In this document: piece after piece, positions 14,101 through 23,848 of the stretch
Numbering within the stretch: the stretch's first letter is position 1
Layout of the letters: each line of letters begins with the position of its first letter
Assembly: GCA_036345935.2 (NCBI GenBank)
Contig: JADWOT020000004.1
Coordinates: 20,875,155-20,939,154 of the forward strand
DNA from: Taenia hydatigena
Lineage: Eukaryota > Platyhelminthes > Cestoda > Cyclophyllidea > Taeniidae
DNA: 64,000 bases
Direction: 5' to 3'
Notes under the pieces: generated by a model
The model's input: the letters and a program-made list of their open reading frames with translations, nothing else
What the model was told of the DNA's origin: nothing
Database searches by the model: none
Position numbers and translations under genes: made by a program

Positions 14101-14887
14101 TGAGAGGTTTTTGGCTACTGAGTTGGGTCTGTTTCAGGGAATTGAAATATCTTCATAATTTAGACGCTGTGGTAGTTGCATGTGGCTGGGATTATGGCTA
14201 AGTATCCATGCAGCCGCTCAAAAGGAATGCGGTCGGCTATTGTTCTCAAACGCATACGAGGTGATGGTGACAAGTGCATTCTCGGATTGAGGTAAGATTC
14301 CCAACAGGCAGTAATTTCGGAGGTTGATTGTTCGACCGGTAATGTGGTCTTCCAATTGTTATTTGCAGCTTGACCATTTTGAAGACTGCTTGTGTTAGAA
14401 TTGTAGCTGCTCTGGGACGTGGACCTACGATCGCCTACGATCGGTGTCATCGCGCTTGCAATGTAAACGCGAATCGGTGTGTAGGGCGCATAGAGCTCAT
14501 CTACTCCTCCGCGCTAGTCATAAGGAGCAGGATGAACGGCGTATGCATTTATTGCTGCTTATCCTATCGTGGCATTCGGGTGCGGGCTTTCGACCACCTC
14601 AATGAGGTGTTTTCTGCAGTAGAGAAGACAAACTTTCACCGGTTGGAACATTTGTCAACCTGGATGGTGTATGCCATTCATAGGTTGACTTCACTGCATC
14701 ACTTCAGTCTTCTCCGTAGTATTAGAGCAGCCGCATTCTACTCCATGTTATGATCATTGCAACGGGCTCCACATTTGTTAGAGTTTAAACGAATAAGCTG
14801 CCATGCAACCACGTGCTATGCTGGAAGGCAAGCCGATGACGAAATGGGAACCGTCAGTGTAGTCGCACGCCTTCTCGCCAGCCACAC
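11191..14887. other. arm 1 interior, no gene seen
   Basis: No tRNA, snRNA or protein domain recognised. Includes a C run with CTC units near 12131 and AT-rich stretches near 11.5-11.8 kb. Translations are identical between the two arms here, so this part of the arms appears to have almost no substitutions. Confidence 0.6.
12131..12156. repeat. poly-C followed by CTC microsatellite
   Basis: A run of about 12 C followed by CTC/TCC units. The same tract appears in reverse complement near 31194-31218. Confidence 0.85.
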
Positions 14888-15072
14888 TGTAGCGTCCCGA
14901 GGCTCCCTTGAAGGCAAAAGAAGGCGGAATGCTAGGTAGAATATATATATTCACCGGACAGAGGGAAAAAGGCTGCTGGCATGGCTCAGAGGCCAGCCCA
15001 CGCAGCTAGGGCAATATGGCCACCTCTGTGTCCTTGACAGAAACCAGCAGTTCTAACACACAAAGTACTACA
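14888..15072 (-). mobile_element. solo LTR of TRIM family, arm 1
   Basis: 185 bp with TGTAG...CTACA ends, aligning end to end with the LTRs of the intact TRIM at 55244-56140 and differing at roughly a tenth of positions. It is flanked by a 5-bp direct repeat CACAC (14883-14887 and 15073-15077), which marks a genuine insertion followed by LTR-LTR recombination. Sense strand is minus. The mirror copy at 28276-28460 has the same flanks, so the insertion predates the inverted duplication. Confidence 0.9.
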
Positions 15073-15097
15073 CACACCACTGTGTTTCACGAACTAC

Positions 15098-15160
15098 TTG
15101 CTATTGAAAAGAATTGAGTGGCATGCGTGAACAAATTGAAATAATCGACGCATCGGAGTG
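15098..15160 (+). repeat. dispersed repeat R2, arm 1 copy
   Basis: Aligns with 7998-8060 and, in reverse, with 41908-41990. It lies just beyond the solo LTR. Confidence 0.65.
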
Positions 15161-18089
15161 ACACTTTCGTGTCGATTCACGAACATGGAAGATTCAAAGT
15201 AGAAATTGATGAACAGGCATCTATTTGCTTGAACTAATGGTCGCGATAACACTTGCATGTCTGGATAGACTTGTGCATCCCTTCACTGGACGATAATAGC
15301 GGTTTCACTTTGAATTGCTGTGCTCCCCTAATCACATTTGATGAAATGACCACTTTAAGTTCGTAAATGCTAGCCTGAAGTATGACGGTAGAGTGCCCCC
15401 TTGATTGGACAGAAGTTGGTATTTTAGCTAATTTCATCGGAGCATAGGACTTTGCATTGCAAACCTGTCTATTTGCAAAACTGTCTAAGTGCCAAGAATA
15501 CTCCAGTTGGTTGGGCTGCACTAATGCGTTGCAGTAGTACCTTTAAACAGGCGCCTTGGTACTCTACCTAAGCTCGCCGTCTTTTGACGTGGCGAATTGA
15601 AAGTGAGACTAATCCTCTTCGTCGCATCAATTGAGACTCAAAACTGCAAGCTATGAAGTAGGCCAGTAAAAAATTGTTCAGACTACTTTGAAGTTATTGC
15701 AAATTTTCCAGTGGCATATAATTATCCATCTAAGGTGCTTGTACCTGAGCTAAATTAGCGAAGCAATAGTCGCGGCTTCCATGCTATGGCATTTTCTGTC
15801 AGTCGCAGCCGATTGTGCTCCTTTTTCTCAAAGCACGGTGCATCACCGGAGCATCAGCAGTAGAGTCTGCTTTTGGAGTTACTGCAAATAGCAAAACATA
15901 GTTCACAATTTCTGCTGGATATTGGAGCAACAATTGGACTTTGGGATCGCATGTGTTCAATTTAGTACCTTCAACTTCATTTGAAGCACTTTTTATGAAC
16001 TAGCACCAATAGTGAAGATTGTCTGTGTTAGGGCGGTTTGCGATGTGTGAAGCAGATGTATCCCTACTGACAATTTCTCACCTGTTGATAGTTTTGCACG
16101 TGTTTTAGTTACACTTTGATACAATGAGTACGGTTTAGTTCAGTGACGTCTTTGTTCTTGCCAACATAAATCTATCAGCTTTGTTGACTGGGTGGTATGC
16201 ATGCTTGTCTGAACGCACTCACTGGGCGAGAAGCGGTCAGAAAGTGTTGGCTTCGTGTTGGATGGATGTCATCGTCTCTCGAGGAGGATACGTACCCTGA
16301 ATGCGTGTGGCCTGCAATATCTGCGTCTCTTTAACAATCACTGCGTCATAAAATTTGCCATGAGCCAACTCGCCTACTCGTTCTAAGTACATCAACGCCA
16401 AAGTTGGAGTGAGAAACACTGCACTCAAGACATAAGAACGCTGCACTTTTTTCATTAATGCTGCATGCAGTGCTAATCACACATTCGAATACCCAGATGC
16501 TCGATTATTTGCATAACTAACTGATGAGCATTTCGAAACCTCCTTCAACTTAAAGCTATTCAAAATGCATAAATATGCGTGCATTCATAAATCGAATTTC
16601 CGATTCGATACCCAAACAATGAAGCAGTGATTCGCTAATGTTTACTATCAGGTTTATAGCACAACTACCACCACCACGATGCAGATGGACAGACTGGCTT
16701 TATTAATTATGGAAATAGGTTCTATCAAACTTAAGGCTATTACTCTTCCGCATGCTTAATTTCATTACCTCAGAACTTTCTTACAACAACATCACAGTGA
16801 CCCCGTGTCGCTGTCATCTAAGTGGAGGCACAGATTGGCGTAACATCACCTCGGCATTTGGTAAGCGAGCGGACCCAACACCACCATCAGCATTCTGTAC
16901 ATCCTGCTGACAGTCATGTCATCAGGCAGACAAGGACAGCGTCTGTGTACCGGCATTTAAAGGACTAAGTGCTCAGGCTTTTCAACAGCGCCATGAACGA
17001 GGACTCAATCTTTGATACGCGCTAATTGACGATTGTTCAGTAAATTTAATCCACAAAGAGTATGCCTCGTGCAAATCCACTCACGCACTATTTCCATCTG
17101 GTGGTAAAGCGGGTTCGTATTATGCACAGATGAGTGAATACTTGTGCATCCTTTCAGAGCAAATGGTACCTCACTTTAAAATGGCTTTGGCTAGGATACA
17201 GGGTATGCGATGTAATTGCACTTTGGCAACCCACTAATAGGAGGCCCGAGTAAGGCGAGTAGAAACGAAATAGCATGGAATTTACTGTTTATTCCGTGGC
17301 ATCATTATTTTGTGTAGAACTGAGAAGCGCCTTAAGTGTTTTTACAACCACCTCAAATGCAGCTTTGATGAACGAGCTCAATTTGGCCTCATGCCAGTAG
17401 CTTTGATTTGTAGACAGGAGCCACTGCTATTTCCATTTTATGCAGACTCTAGTGTTCGAAGAGGAACTAGCGATAAGAAGTTCACTCCATATGGCACTCT
17501 TACCGATAGTTTATCAGGGTGTAGTTATCATCGTTTGAAATCATCCAACCCAATTTCGCGTTTCCAAATGCTTTTTTCCGTATGTATCACTTAGTTGGCA
17601 CGACTTGTCTGACAAGCGTGTTAGAATAGAAGGTTTCAATTTGTTGAAATACTTTGTTATGAAATGGTCCTGGGCAATCCTGTGTGAAGGCATGGTGATT
17701 GATGTGGAGATGTCAACCGAACCCACCATTAAGCTACGCCCCTTACCAAGACCACCACCGCGTCGGACACTTTGGCCTAAAGCCGGGTCATTGGCGGGCG
17801 TGACTGCTGGTATGGGACTTGCACATATAGACAGAGGAAAGGGCTCCATACTGGTCCAAATCCTACTTAATGCAGAGTTTGGTCAAAAATGAAAATTTTC
17901 TATCTTATCCCATGGCATTCCCCTTCGGACACAAGTCTACTTCCACGTGCTGTGGCACCCACTGTTACCGAGACTCTCCCGTACCACACCACACCACACC
18001 ACAGTGCTGCGTAGTGCTTCATGAGCGGGAGGAAAGCGGCATTCAACAGGAATGTCACTGGACCACTGAGCTACCCGAGTGGGTGAAAT
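15161..18089. other. arm 1 interior, no gene seen
   Basis: No recognised gene. Short ORFs only. A single inter-arm substitution at 16346 was noticed. Confidence 0.6.
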
Positions 18090-18433
18090 TGACAGTAGGG
18101 GAATGGGCGGAGCAGGAGTGGTGGTCGGTGGAATGGTGTTGTTGGGGCAGGAGTGAAGATGTGAAGGAGAGGGGGTGGTAGAGAGAGTGAAACATGAGGG
18201 GTGAGGGTGAGCACAGTGTTGCAGTGTGGAGGGGAATGGCGATGTGCACAAGGCTGAGGTGAGTGGATGTGCAGCAGGTGGGAAGTGATGATGTGGTGAG
18301 AGGGTGGTGGGTAGGGGAGGCGGAGGGCAAGCGGAGGGAGGAAGGGGAGTGGGTAGGGGGAGGGGTAGAGGGGGGGAGGGTGAGGGAGGGCAAGGGGGTG
18401 GAGAGAGTGGGGAGTGGAGCGGACGCAAGACGT
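18090..18433 (+). repeat. G-rich 5' flank of tRNA-Ser, arm 1
   Basis: About 340 bp of G/GA/GT-rich sequence directly upstream of tRNA-Ser on its sense strand, with many GGG and GGGG runs (densest at 18300-18420). Several could form G-quadruplexes. ORFs across it encode only low-complexity Gly/Glu/Val/Arg or, antisense, Pro/Ser/Thr/His, and are rejected as genes. Confidence 0.85.
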
Positions 18434-18515
18434 GACGCGGTGGCCGAGTGGTTAAGGCGATGGACTGCTAATCCATTGGGGTTTCCCCGCGTGAGTTCGA
18501 ATCTCACCTGCGTCG
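18434..18515 (+). tRNA. tRNA-Ser(GCT), arm 1 copy
   Basis: An 82-nt class II tRNA. The acceptor pairs GACGCGG with CTGCGTC and has one G-U pair. The D arm contains GGCCGAGTGGTTAAGGC, the usual serine D arm. The anticodon loop is CTGCTAA with anticodon GCT, reading AGC/AGU codons. The long variable arm contains GGGGTTTCCCC. The T arm is GTGAG-TTCGAAT-CTCAC, and the discriminator is G, the serine identity element. No intron. Identical to the arm 2 copy. It converges on tRNA-Phe with a 167-bp gap. The first TTTT downstream is at 18609, about 94 nt away, so termination may be weak or use shorter T runs. Confidence 0.97.
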
Positions 18516-18682
18516 TGCATCTCCGCTATTGCCTTCCTCGCTACGATGCCGTTTATTGCACTCCAAGTGGCTTGCTTTGCTTCGCTGCCACTGTCCTCAC
18601 TGTGAATGTTTTCGCGTCTTGTGGGCCTGAGTGGTGGCGTGCGGACTAGAAGACGACGTGCCAATAGTGGTGCGCAAAGGGA

Positions 18683-18755
18683 TGCCGCGACCCGGGCTCG
18701 AACCGGGGACATTTAGATCTTCAGTCTAACGCTCTCCCAACTGAGCTATCACGGC
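18683..18755 (-). tRNA. tRNA-Phe(GAA), arm 1 copy (intact)
   Basis: A 73-nt cloverleaf reading leftwards. The acceptor pairs GCCGTGA with TCGCGGC and has one T-G pair. The D arm is GCTC-AGTTGGGA-GAGC. The anticodon stem-loop is TTAGA-CTGAAGA-TCTAA with anticodon GAA. The T arm is CCCGG-TTCGAGC-CCGGG, and the discriminator is A. The internal A and B boxes are complete. This is the only intact tRNA-Phe in the window, because the arm 2 copy lost 11 nt. No TTTT occurs on the sense strand for several hundred bases after the 3' end. The 5' flank contains a CpG-rich motif with a repeated GCGCGTCGC. Confidence 0.97.
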
Positions 18756-19510
18756 GACGCGCCACGTCGCGACGCGCTACCCTACACACACCACGCCCCA
18801 CCATCCACCACTTACTACACAACACCGCCTACATTGCCTACCACCCTCCTCACATGCGTGCTCCCCCCTTCTCCTATGCTATCGTGCACAGCAAAGAATC
18901 CCAGTCTTCTCACTCACGAACGCCTGTCTGACAATCCCATTACCATCTGTGTGTGAGATCAATGCACATGTCTCGGAGAGTTACTCTAGGCAATCAAAGG
19001 GCCTTACATCTGATAAATGGTTGCTTCATTTAATTACAAGCTACAATCAGGCTTCAACAGTGCACCAGACAACATCCCATCATTGAAACGTGAAATGAAT
19101 TGAACAAAAGACCTCAAGACGTTCTTGTTGGTCGACGCAACGGAGCCGTAAAGCAAATCAGCTTTAACTTGAGTCCATGCAGCAATGCAGTTTCAAGGTC
19201 ACGACGAGCCAATGCGCATGCAGTGTCGTTTGGAGTCGCCATGCCGCCATTCCACCGATAAGGCTACCACCACGGATGACTTACCTTAGCGTGAACTCGT
19301 CTTTGTCAAAACTTTGCGAGACGTACGACAACCCTAAATATTTTGGCAGAATCGTCAAGCACAGGTCGAGCATTGCTTAACCATGACCCGCTTCAGTTCT
19401 GTGACTCAACTGCTGCTTCATTAATATCGTCAATCAATCTTGCTCACCAATCTGCCCTCAACCTGCCTGATTACAAACTCGATGTTGACTCGGAAGAAGG
19501 AAGCTTTTCA
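18756..19510. other. 5' flank of tRNA-Phe and following spacer
   Basis: The first ~125 bp are C-rich on the plus strand, so G-rich on the tRNA-Phe sense strand, and start with a CpG-rich palindrome around CGTCGCGACG. The remainder shows no gene. Confidence 0.65.
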
Positions 19511-19531
19511 TTTGCAGTATTTTGCTACTTA

Positions 19532-19695
19532 CTTCTTCACTTCGCTAAAACTTATGGTCGCCCAAGCGGTGCATCGATGTGGGCGATTCAGTAACCGGTT
19601 TAGGGATTCAAAACAGTCATCAAAAAGACGCGGGATTTCCACTTTGCAGTAATGGAAGGGACAGACTGGGGCCATCTTTGGCTTTCCTTACCACT
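19532..19695 (+). mobile_element. retroposed-looking element A, arm 1 (3'-truncated)
   Basis: About 164 bp homologous, in opposite orientation, to element B (20158-20330) next to U1. Shared blocks include CAAGCGGTGCATCGATGTGG, AACCGGTTTAGGGATTC, AAGGGACAGACTG and GGCCATCTTT. It is flanked by direct repeats at 19511-19531 and 19696-19713. The right one is shortened because arm 1 lacks 19 nt that arm 2 retains. No poly-A tail and no clear Pol III promoter boxes. It is either a SINE-like insertion or a retrocopy of the U1-downstream region. Confidence 0.65.
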
Positions 19696-19713
19696 GCAGT
19701 ATTTTGCTACTTA

Positions 19714-20157
19714 TAATAAGATTTATTGCGGCATTAAACCTGAAAGAAACTGCCAATGAGCCGTTTCCAACATGAGACACTTCACTCTTGTTTACAAGAC
19801 ACTCTACACACTCGCCCACCCATCAGTAAATGCTCTGATTTGCACTAGAACTGCCCCATTTTGGTAATGCTGAGGTGTGCAATGTCGCTACTAGCCGCGC
19901 AGTACAGAAAACTGCTCTCAACCCAGAGGAATGTCCATTCGATGCGAAGAGTACCTGCTTCGTGTGCTTTGTGATGATGTATGAGTGCACCTGACGCGGA
20001 TGACGCACATGCAGAAGGCTAGTGCCTGAGTCATGACAGGTCGACAAGACATGAAAAGCGTCAGCCCTGGCCCAGGAAGGGCGTCCCGTTGACTGGTGGG
20101 CAGGACGCATGTGTGGTCGTCTTAGCCTGTCCCCCACCAATCTTGGCAAATGAATGA
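19714..20157. other. loop between elements A and B, arm 1
   Basis: About 440 bp separating the two inverted elements. It lies inside an open frame of 206 codons (19823-20443, minus), which also runs through element B to the U1 3' end. No homology is recognised and the frame is probably fortuitous. Confidence 0.5.
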
Positions 20158-20330
20158 GCCAGTAACAGTAGTAAGGAAAGCTAAAGATGGCCTCAGTCTG
20201 TCCCTTCCAATGACTACAAAGTGGAAATTCCACGTATTTTTGATGACTGTTTTGAATCCCTAAACCGGTTGCTGAATCGTCCACATCGATGCACCGCTTG
20301 GGTGTCGAACAGCGACCACAGGTCTTAGCG
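20158..20330 (-). repeat. element B downstream of U1, arm 1
   Basis: About 173 bp starting roughly 110 nt past the U1 3' end in the same sense. It is the partner of element A in a nested inverted repeat. It keeps a stretch (TGTTCGACAC) missing from A, so B is probably closer to the source. It could be an unrecognised small RNA or a repeat. I do not recognise it as U2, U4, U5 or U6. Confidence 0.6.
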
Positions 20331-20442
20331 ACGCTCCTTTTGGCGAAGGGCGAAGAGAGGAACGCAAAGCAGAGAGCACAACCACACGAACGACGATAAC
20401 GCCAATGTGGTGCGGAAGGATAGACAGTAGGTAGGCCTTGCA

Positions 20443-20599
20443 AAGGGATGCCCGAGGGCTCCCCACTGGCAAAAACTATGCACCCGAGCGAACCCGATTA
20501 GAGTCCGTCGCAGGCTTCAACACAGCGAAGTGCAATGCTGAGCCTCCACCTGGGGTCAGAGCCTTGCTGATCACCCTGAACCCGGCGCCAGGTAAGTTT
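20443..20599 (-). ncRNA. U1 spliceosomal snRNA, arm 1 copy
   Basis: U1 pairs with 5' splice sites in the U1 snRNP. Reading leftwards, the RNA starts AAACTTACCTGG, whose ACTTACCT is the splice-site recognition sequence. Stem-loop I carries GATCAGCAAGG where the U1-70K site usually reads GATCAnGAAGG. Stem-loop II is CAGC-ATTGCACTTC-GCTG, holding the U1A site ATTGCAC. Stem-loop III pairs CGGACTC with GGGTTCG. The Sm site is ATAGTTTTTG. Stem-loop IV is the GGGGAGCCC/GGGCATCCC hairpin. The length of about 157 nt fits the family (about 164). Sequence is identical to the arm 2 copy. The promoter is expected upstream (to the right), but I cannot identify a PSE. The 3' end is approximate. Confidence 0.95.
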
Positions 20600-20800
20600 A
20601 TTCCGCTCGCACCCACACCATGCCCCCTCCAGCACTACAGCTTGCGCCTTCCACCTTGCTTTGCCTAAACTAAACATCACTTCACACTTCCACCACCTCG
20701 AGCATTCCTACACTCATGCACTTGCTCCTTCTTGCGCCAATCTTCATCATCTTTCCCATCTCTCCTCCTCCTTGTCACGCACCTACCCCCTGTCTACGCA
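20600..20800 (-). promoter_or_regulatory. 5' flank of U1, arm 1
   Basis: Pyrimidine-rich on plus, so purine-rich on the U1 sense strand (for example ~20735-20795). A proximal sequence element should lie about 50-60 bp upstream, but I know no consensus for this organism. Two inter-arm substitutions fall here, at 20609 (10 nt upstream of U1) and 20754. Confidence 0.4.
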
Positions 20801-21063
20801 AACCTACTTTCCCACTTCAGTAGCACCTTCTGTCTCACCTCTTGTGTGTCTCGCGTGTCAAGTGGCATGTCACGTTGAAGTGCCTGTGGCAAGGCGGTGT
20901 GTGGAGAATGATGGAAATACGTTCCATTTCCTCACTTGTCAAGGATAGAGGCCGACACACAACTCATGGAGTCACAAAACCCGACATCCTCCGTAGCCTC
21001 CGTTTTCGTCAGTAGCTCGATTTGTCAAAAGGCGTCGCCTAAAGGGCTGCATAGCAAACGAGG

Positions 21064-22276
21064 CGCCAATTTTGAAAGCCAATTCTTGATTGGCGATAGC
21101 TTGTGGAAATGCTGGACACTGCAACTAGAAAACAAGGAGCCTCAGGATTATGTGGCGCCTAATTCGATGCCTTGTTAATTGATTGGAAAACAGGCATTTC
21201 ACCATAAAAGCCCTTACTTTAAATGTTCATCTTCAAGTTGACACGCGCACTTTGCCACTCCTCTTCGGCAAATTGTGCCGATGAGTGCGTGAGGCTCTGT
21301 TAAATAAGAAGTTGTAAAATCATCAAACAATTTCCTTCTTTTAATGATGCTTGCGCAGTAGTGCAGGCAGTATGAATGTCCTTCTTTACAAAACCCGCAA
21401 AAGTGATGCTCATAGAAACATAAGTGGTTTGTGGTTTATGGTTTCTGGCTGCTCAAAACCAGGCATGTATCTCTCTAATTTCATGGCTTTTAAATAAGTA
21501 TTAACGGAAAAATGTTATTTATTTCAGGTGATTTTAAGCTTACTTTGACATTCGAAGTTAAATAAATATATGAAGTTGATAACAGTAAAATACTACCTGC
21601 CCATTCAAAGCTTGTTCAGAGTGAGCTTAGGTGAGGTGATTTATTTACATAGCCAGCTCTAAACTCTACACAACCCTTGTCCTCCGCCTGGTTCTCCAGC
21701 TCTCTGGTCCCATAAGAGGTAGAGCCGGTCTGGGTTTAGAGTTTGTTTCCTCCGAAGGTGATGGCGTCGTCTTGGTCATGAAGTTAGTGTCAATGGCCTA
21801 CTTATTTCCCAAAAGATATGTTCAAGCAAGCATTCACCCCGTAGATACCTGGTCACCACTTTGACCCGGTTTTCAGTCCACCTGTTTTGGGTGGAAGCCA
21901 CATGTGCTTCTTCTAGTGAATCTCCATTCTTCTCTTTCTTTGCATCTAACGAGAGGTATACGTTGCATACGCAAATTTTATTGTATTAAACAGCGAAGTG
22001 TTAAATAAAGAGCCGTGTGTAGTACTTTGCTTGTTAGAACTGCCGGTTTCTGTCAGGGTCACAGAGGTGGCCGTACTGCCCTAGCTACGTGGGCAGCTTA
22101 TTTACCTCTGTCCGGTGAATATATGTATTCTACCCTGCCACTTTGCCTTCTTTTGCCTTAAGAGAGCCTCGAGAAGCTACACCATGATTACAGTCCATGC
22201 AATTTGCTAATGTTGTTACTTGGGAAGTAATACTAGTCGATGGAGCGCAAGTGACGCAAGAGTCAATTGTAGCTGC
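21064..22276. other. unique spacer at the palindrome centre
   Basis: 1213 bp not repeated in either arm. Contains a partial solo LTR and otherwise AT-rich sequence with no recognisable gene. It would be the loop if the palindrome extruded. Confidence 0.85.
22018..22181 (+). mobile_element. solo LTR of TRIM family in the spacer (deleted)
   Basis: Begins TGTAGTACTTTG and ends GCTACA, matching the TRIM LTR but 164 bp long because about 21 nt in the middle are missing. Flanks CCGTG and CCATG match at four of five positions, consistent with a decayed target-site duplication. Sense strand is plus. Confidence 0.85.
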
Positions 22277-22539
22277 CCTCGTTTGCTATGCAGCCTTTTA
22301 GGCGACGCCTTTTGACAAATCGAGCTACTGACGAAAACGGAGGCTACGGAGGATGTCGGGTTTTGTGACTCCATGAGTTGTGTGTCGGCCTCTATCCTTG
22401 ACAAGTGAGGAAATGGAACGTATTTCCATCATTCTCCACACACCGCCTTGCCACAGGCACTTCAACGTGACATGCCACTTGACACGCGAGACACACAAGA
22501 GGTGAGACAGAAGGTGCTACTGAAGTGGGAAAGTAGGTT

Positions 22540-22740
22540 TGCGTAGACAGGGGGTAGGTGCGTGACAAGGAGGAGGAGAGATGGGGAAGATGATGAAGAT
22601 TGGCGCAAGAAGGAGCAAGTGCATGAGTGTAGGAATGCTCGAGGTGGTGGAAGTGTGAAGTGATGTTTAGTTTAGGCAAAGCAAGGTGGAAGGCGCAAGC
22701 TGTAGTGCTGGAGGGGGCATGGTGTGGGTGGGAGCGGAAT
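22540..22740 (+). promoter_or_regulatory. 5' flank of U1, arm 2
   Basis: Purine-rich (GGAGGAGGAGAG, GGTGGTGGAAG) upstream of U1. Same as arm 1 except for the substitutions pairing with 20609 and 20754. No TATA box immediately upstream, consistent with a Pol II-type U1 promoter. Confidence 0.4.
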
Positions 22741-22897
22741 AAACTTACCTGGCGCCGGGTTCAGGGTGATCAGCAAGGCTCTGACCCCAGGTGGAGGCTC
22801 AGCATTGCACTTCGCTGTGTTGAAGCCTGCGACGGACTCTAATCGGGTTCGCTCGGGTGCATAGTTTTTGCCAGTGGGGAGCCCTCGGGCATCCCTT
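22741..22897 (+). ncRNA. U1 spliceosomal snRNA, arm 2 copy
   Basis: The same 157-nt U1 RNA as arm 1, with no difference inside the gene. 5' AAACTTACCTGG; U1A loop ATTGCAC; Sm site ATAGTTTTTG at 22860-22869 followed by the terminal GC-rich hairpin at about 22874-22895. The U1-70K loop has the same unusual GATCAGCAAGG. Perfect conservation of the RNA, while a base 10 nt upstream has changed, suggests either selection or recent conversion. Confidence 0.95.
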
Positions 22898-23009
22898 TGC
22901 AAGGCCTACCTACTGTCTATCCTTCCGCACCACATTGGCGTTATCGTCGTTCGTGTGGTTGTGCTCTCTGCTTTGCGTTCCTCTCTTCGCCCTTCGCCAA
23001 AAGGAGCGT

Positions 23010-23182
23010 CGCTAAGACCTGTGGTCGCTGTTCGACACCCAAGCGGTGCATCGATGTGGACGATTCAGCAACCGGTTTAGGGATTCAAAACAGTCATCAA
23101 AAATACGTGGAATTTCCACTTTGTAGTCATTGGAAGGGACAGACTGAGGCCATCTTTAGCTTTCCTTACTACTGTTACTGGC
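23010..23182 (+). repeat. element B downstream of U1, arm 2
   Basis: Mirror of 20158-20330. Lies about 110 nt past U1 in the same sense and is homologous to element A at 23648-23827 in reverse orientation. Confidence 0.6.
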
Positions 23183-23626
23183 TCATTCATTTGCCAAGAT
23201 TGGTGGGGGACAGGCTAAGACGACCACACATGCGTCCTGCCCACCAGTCAACGGGACGCCCTTCCTGGGCCAGGGCTGACGCTTTTCATGTCTTGTCGAC
23301 CTGTCATGACTCAGGCACTAGCCTTCTGCATGTGCGTCATCCGCGTCAGGTGCACTCATACATCATCACAAAGCACACGAAGCAGGTACTCTTCGCATCG
23401 AATGGACATTCCTCTGGGTTGAGAGCAGTTTTCTGTACTGCGCGGCTAGTAGCGACATTGCACACCTCAGCATTACCAAAATGGGGCAGTTCTAGTGCAA
23501 ATCAGAGCATTTACTGATGGGTGGGCGAGTGTGTAGAGTGTCTTGTAAACAAGAGTGAAGTGTCTCATGTTGGAAACGGCTCATTGGCAGTTTCTTTCAG
23601 GTTTAATGCCGCAATAAATCTTATTA
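23183..23626. other. loop between elements B and A, arm 2
   Basis: Mirror of 19714-20157. A 206-codon open frame (22897-23517, plus) ends here. No family recognised. Confidence 0.5.
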
Positions 23627-23647
23627 TAAGTAGCAAAATACTGCAAA

Positions 23648-23827
23648 CGAATGAACCAGTAACAGTGGTAAGGAAAGCCAAAGATGGCCCCAGTCTGTCC
23701 CTTCCATTACTGCAAAGTGGAAATCCCGCGTCTTTTTGATGACTGTTTTGAATCCCTAAACCGGTTACTGAATCGCCCACATCGATGCACCGCTTGGGCG
23801 ACCATAAGTTTTAGCGAAGTGAAGAAG
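23648..23827 (-). mobile_element. retroposed-looking element A, arm 2 (complete)
   Basis: 180 bp flanked by perfect 21-bp direct repeats at 23627-23647 and 23828-23848 (each contains GCAAAATACTGCAAA). A duplication of this length is typical of LINE-type target-primed reverse transcription, not of DNA transposons. The element ends without a poly-A tail. Homologous to element B near U1. Confidence 0.72.
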
Positions 23828-23848
23828 TAAGTAGCAAAATACTGCAAA

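Larger units (their letters stand above)
8989..21063 (+). repeat. arm 1 of 25-kb inverted repeat
   Basis: Every block here recurs reverse-complemented in 22277-34359. Paired positions sum to 43348 in the outer part, 43359 between the 11-nt tRNA-Phe indel and the 19-nt indel near 19.7 kb, and 43340 near the centre. The outer end was placed where matching stops (8989 pairs with 34359, with one mismatch at 8996). The inner end was placed at 21063/22277. The arm is 12,075 bp. It carries tRNA-Pro, tRNA-Ser, tRNA-Phe, U1 snRNA, a solo LTR and several dispersed repeats. Identity is about 99.8% from the differences I could find. Confidence 0.97.

Noticed and set aside
19823..20443. 206-codon open frame, mirrored at 22897-23517
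   Set aside because: It starts at the U1 3' end and runs through element B and its flank, has no recognisable domain, and element A (homologous to part of it) breaks the frame. Its duplication is simply due to the palindrome.
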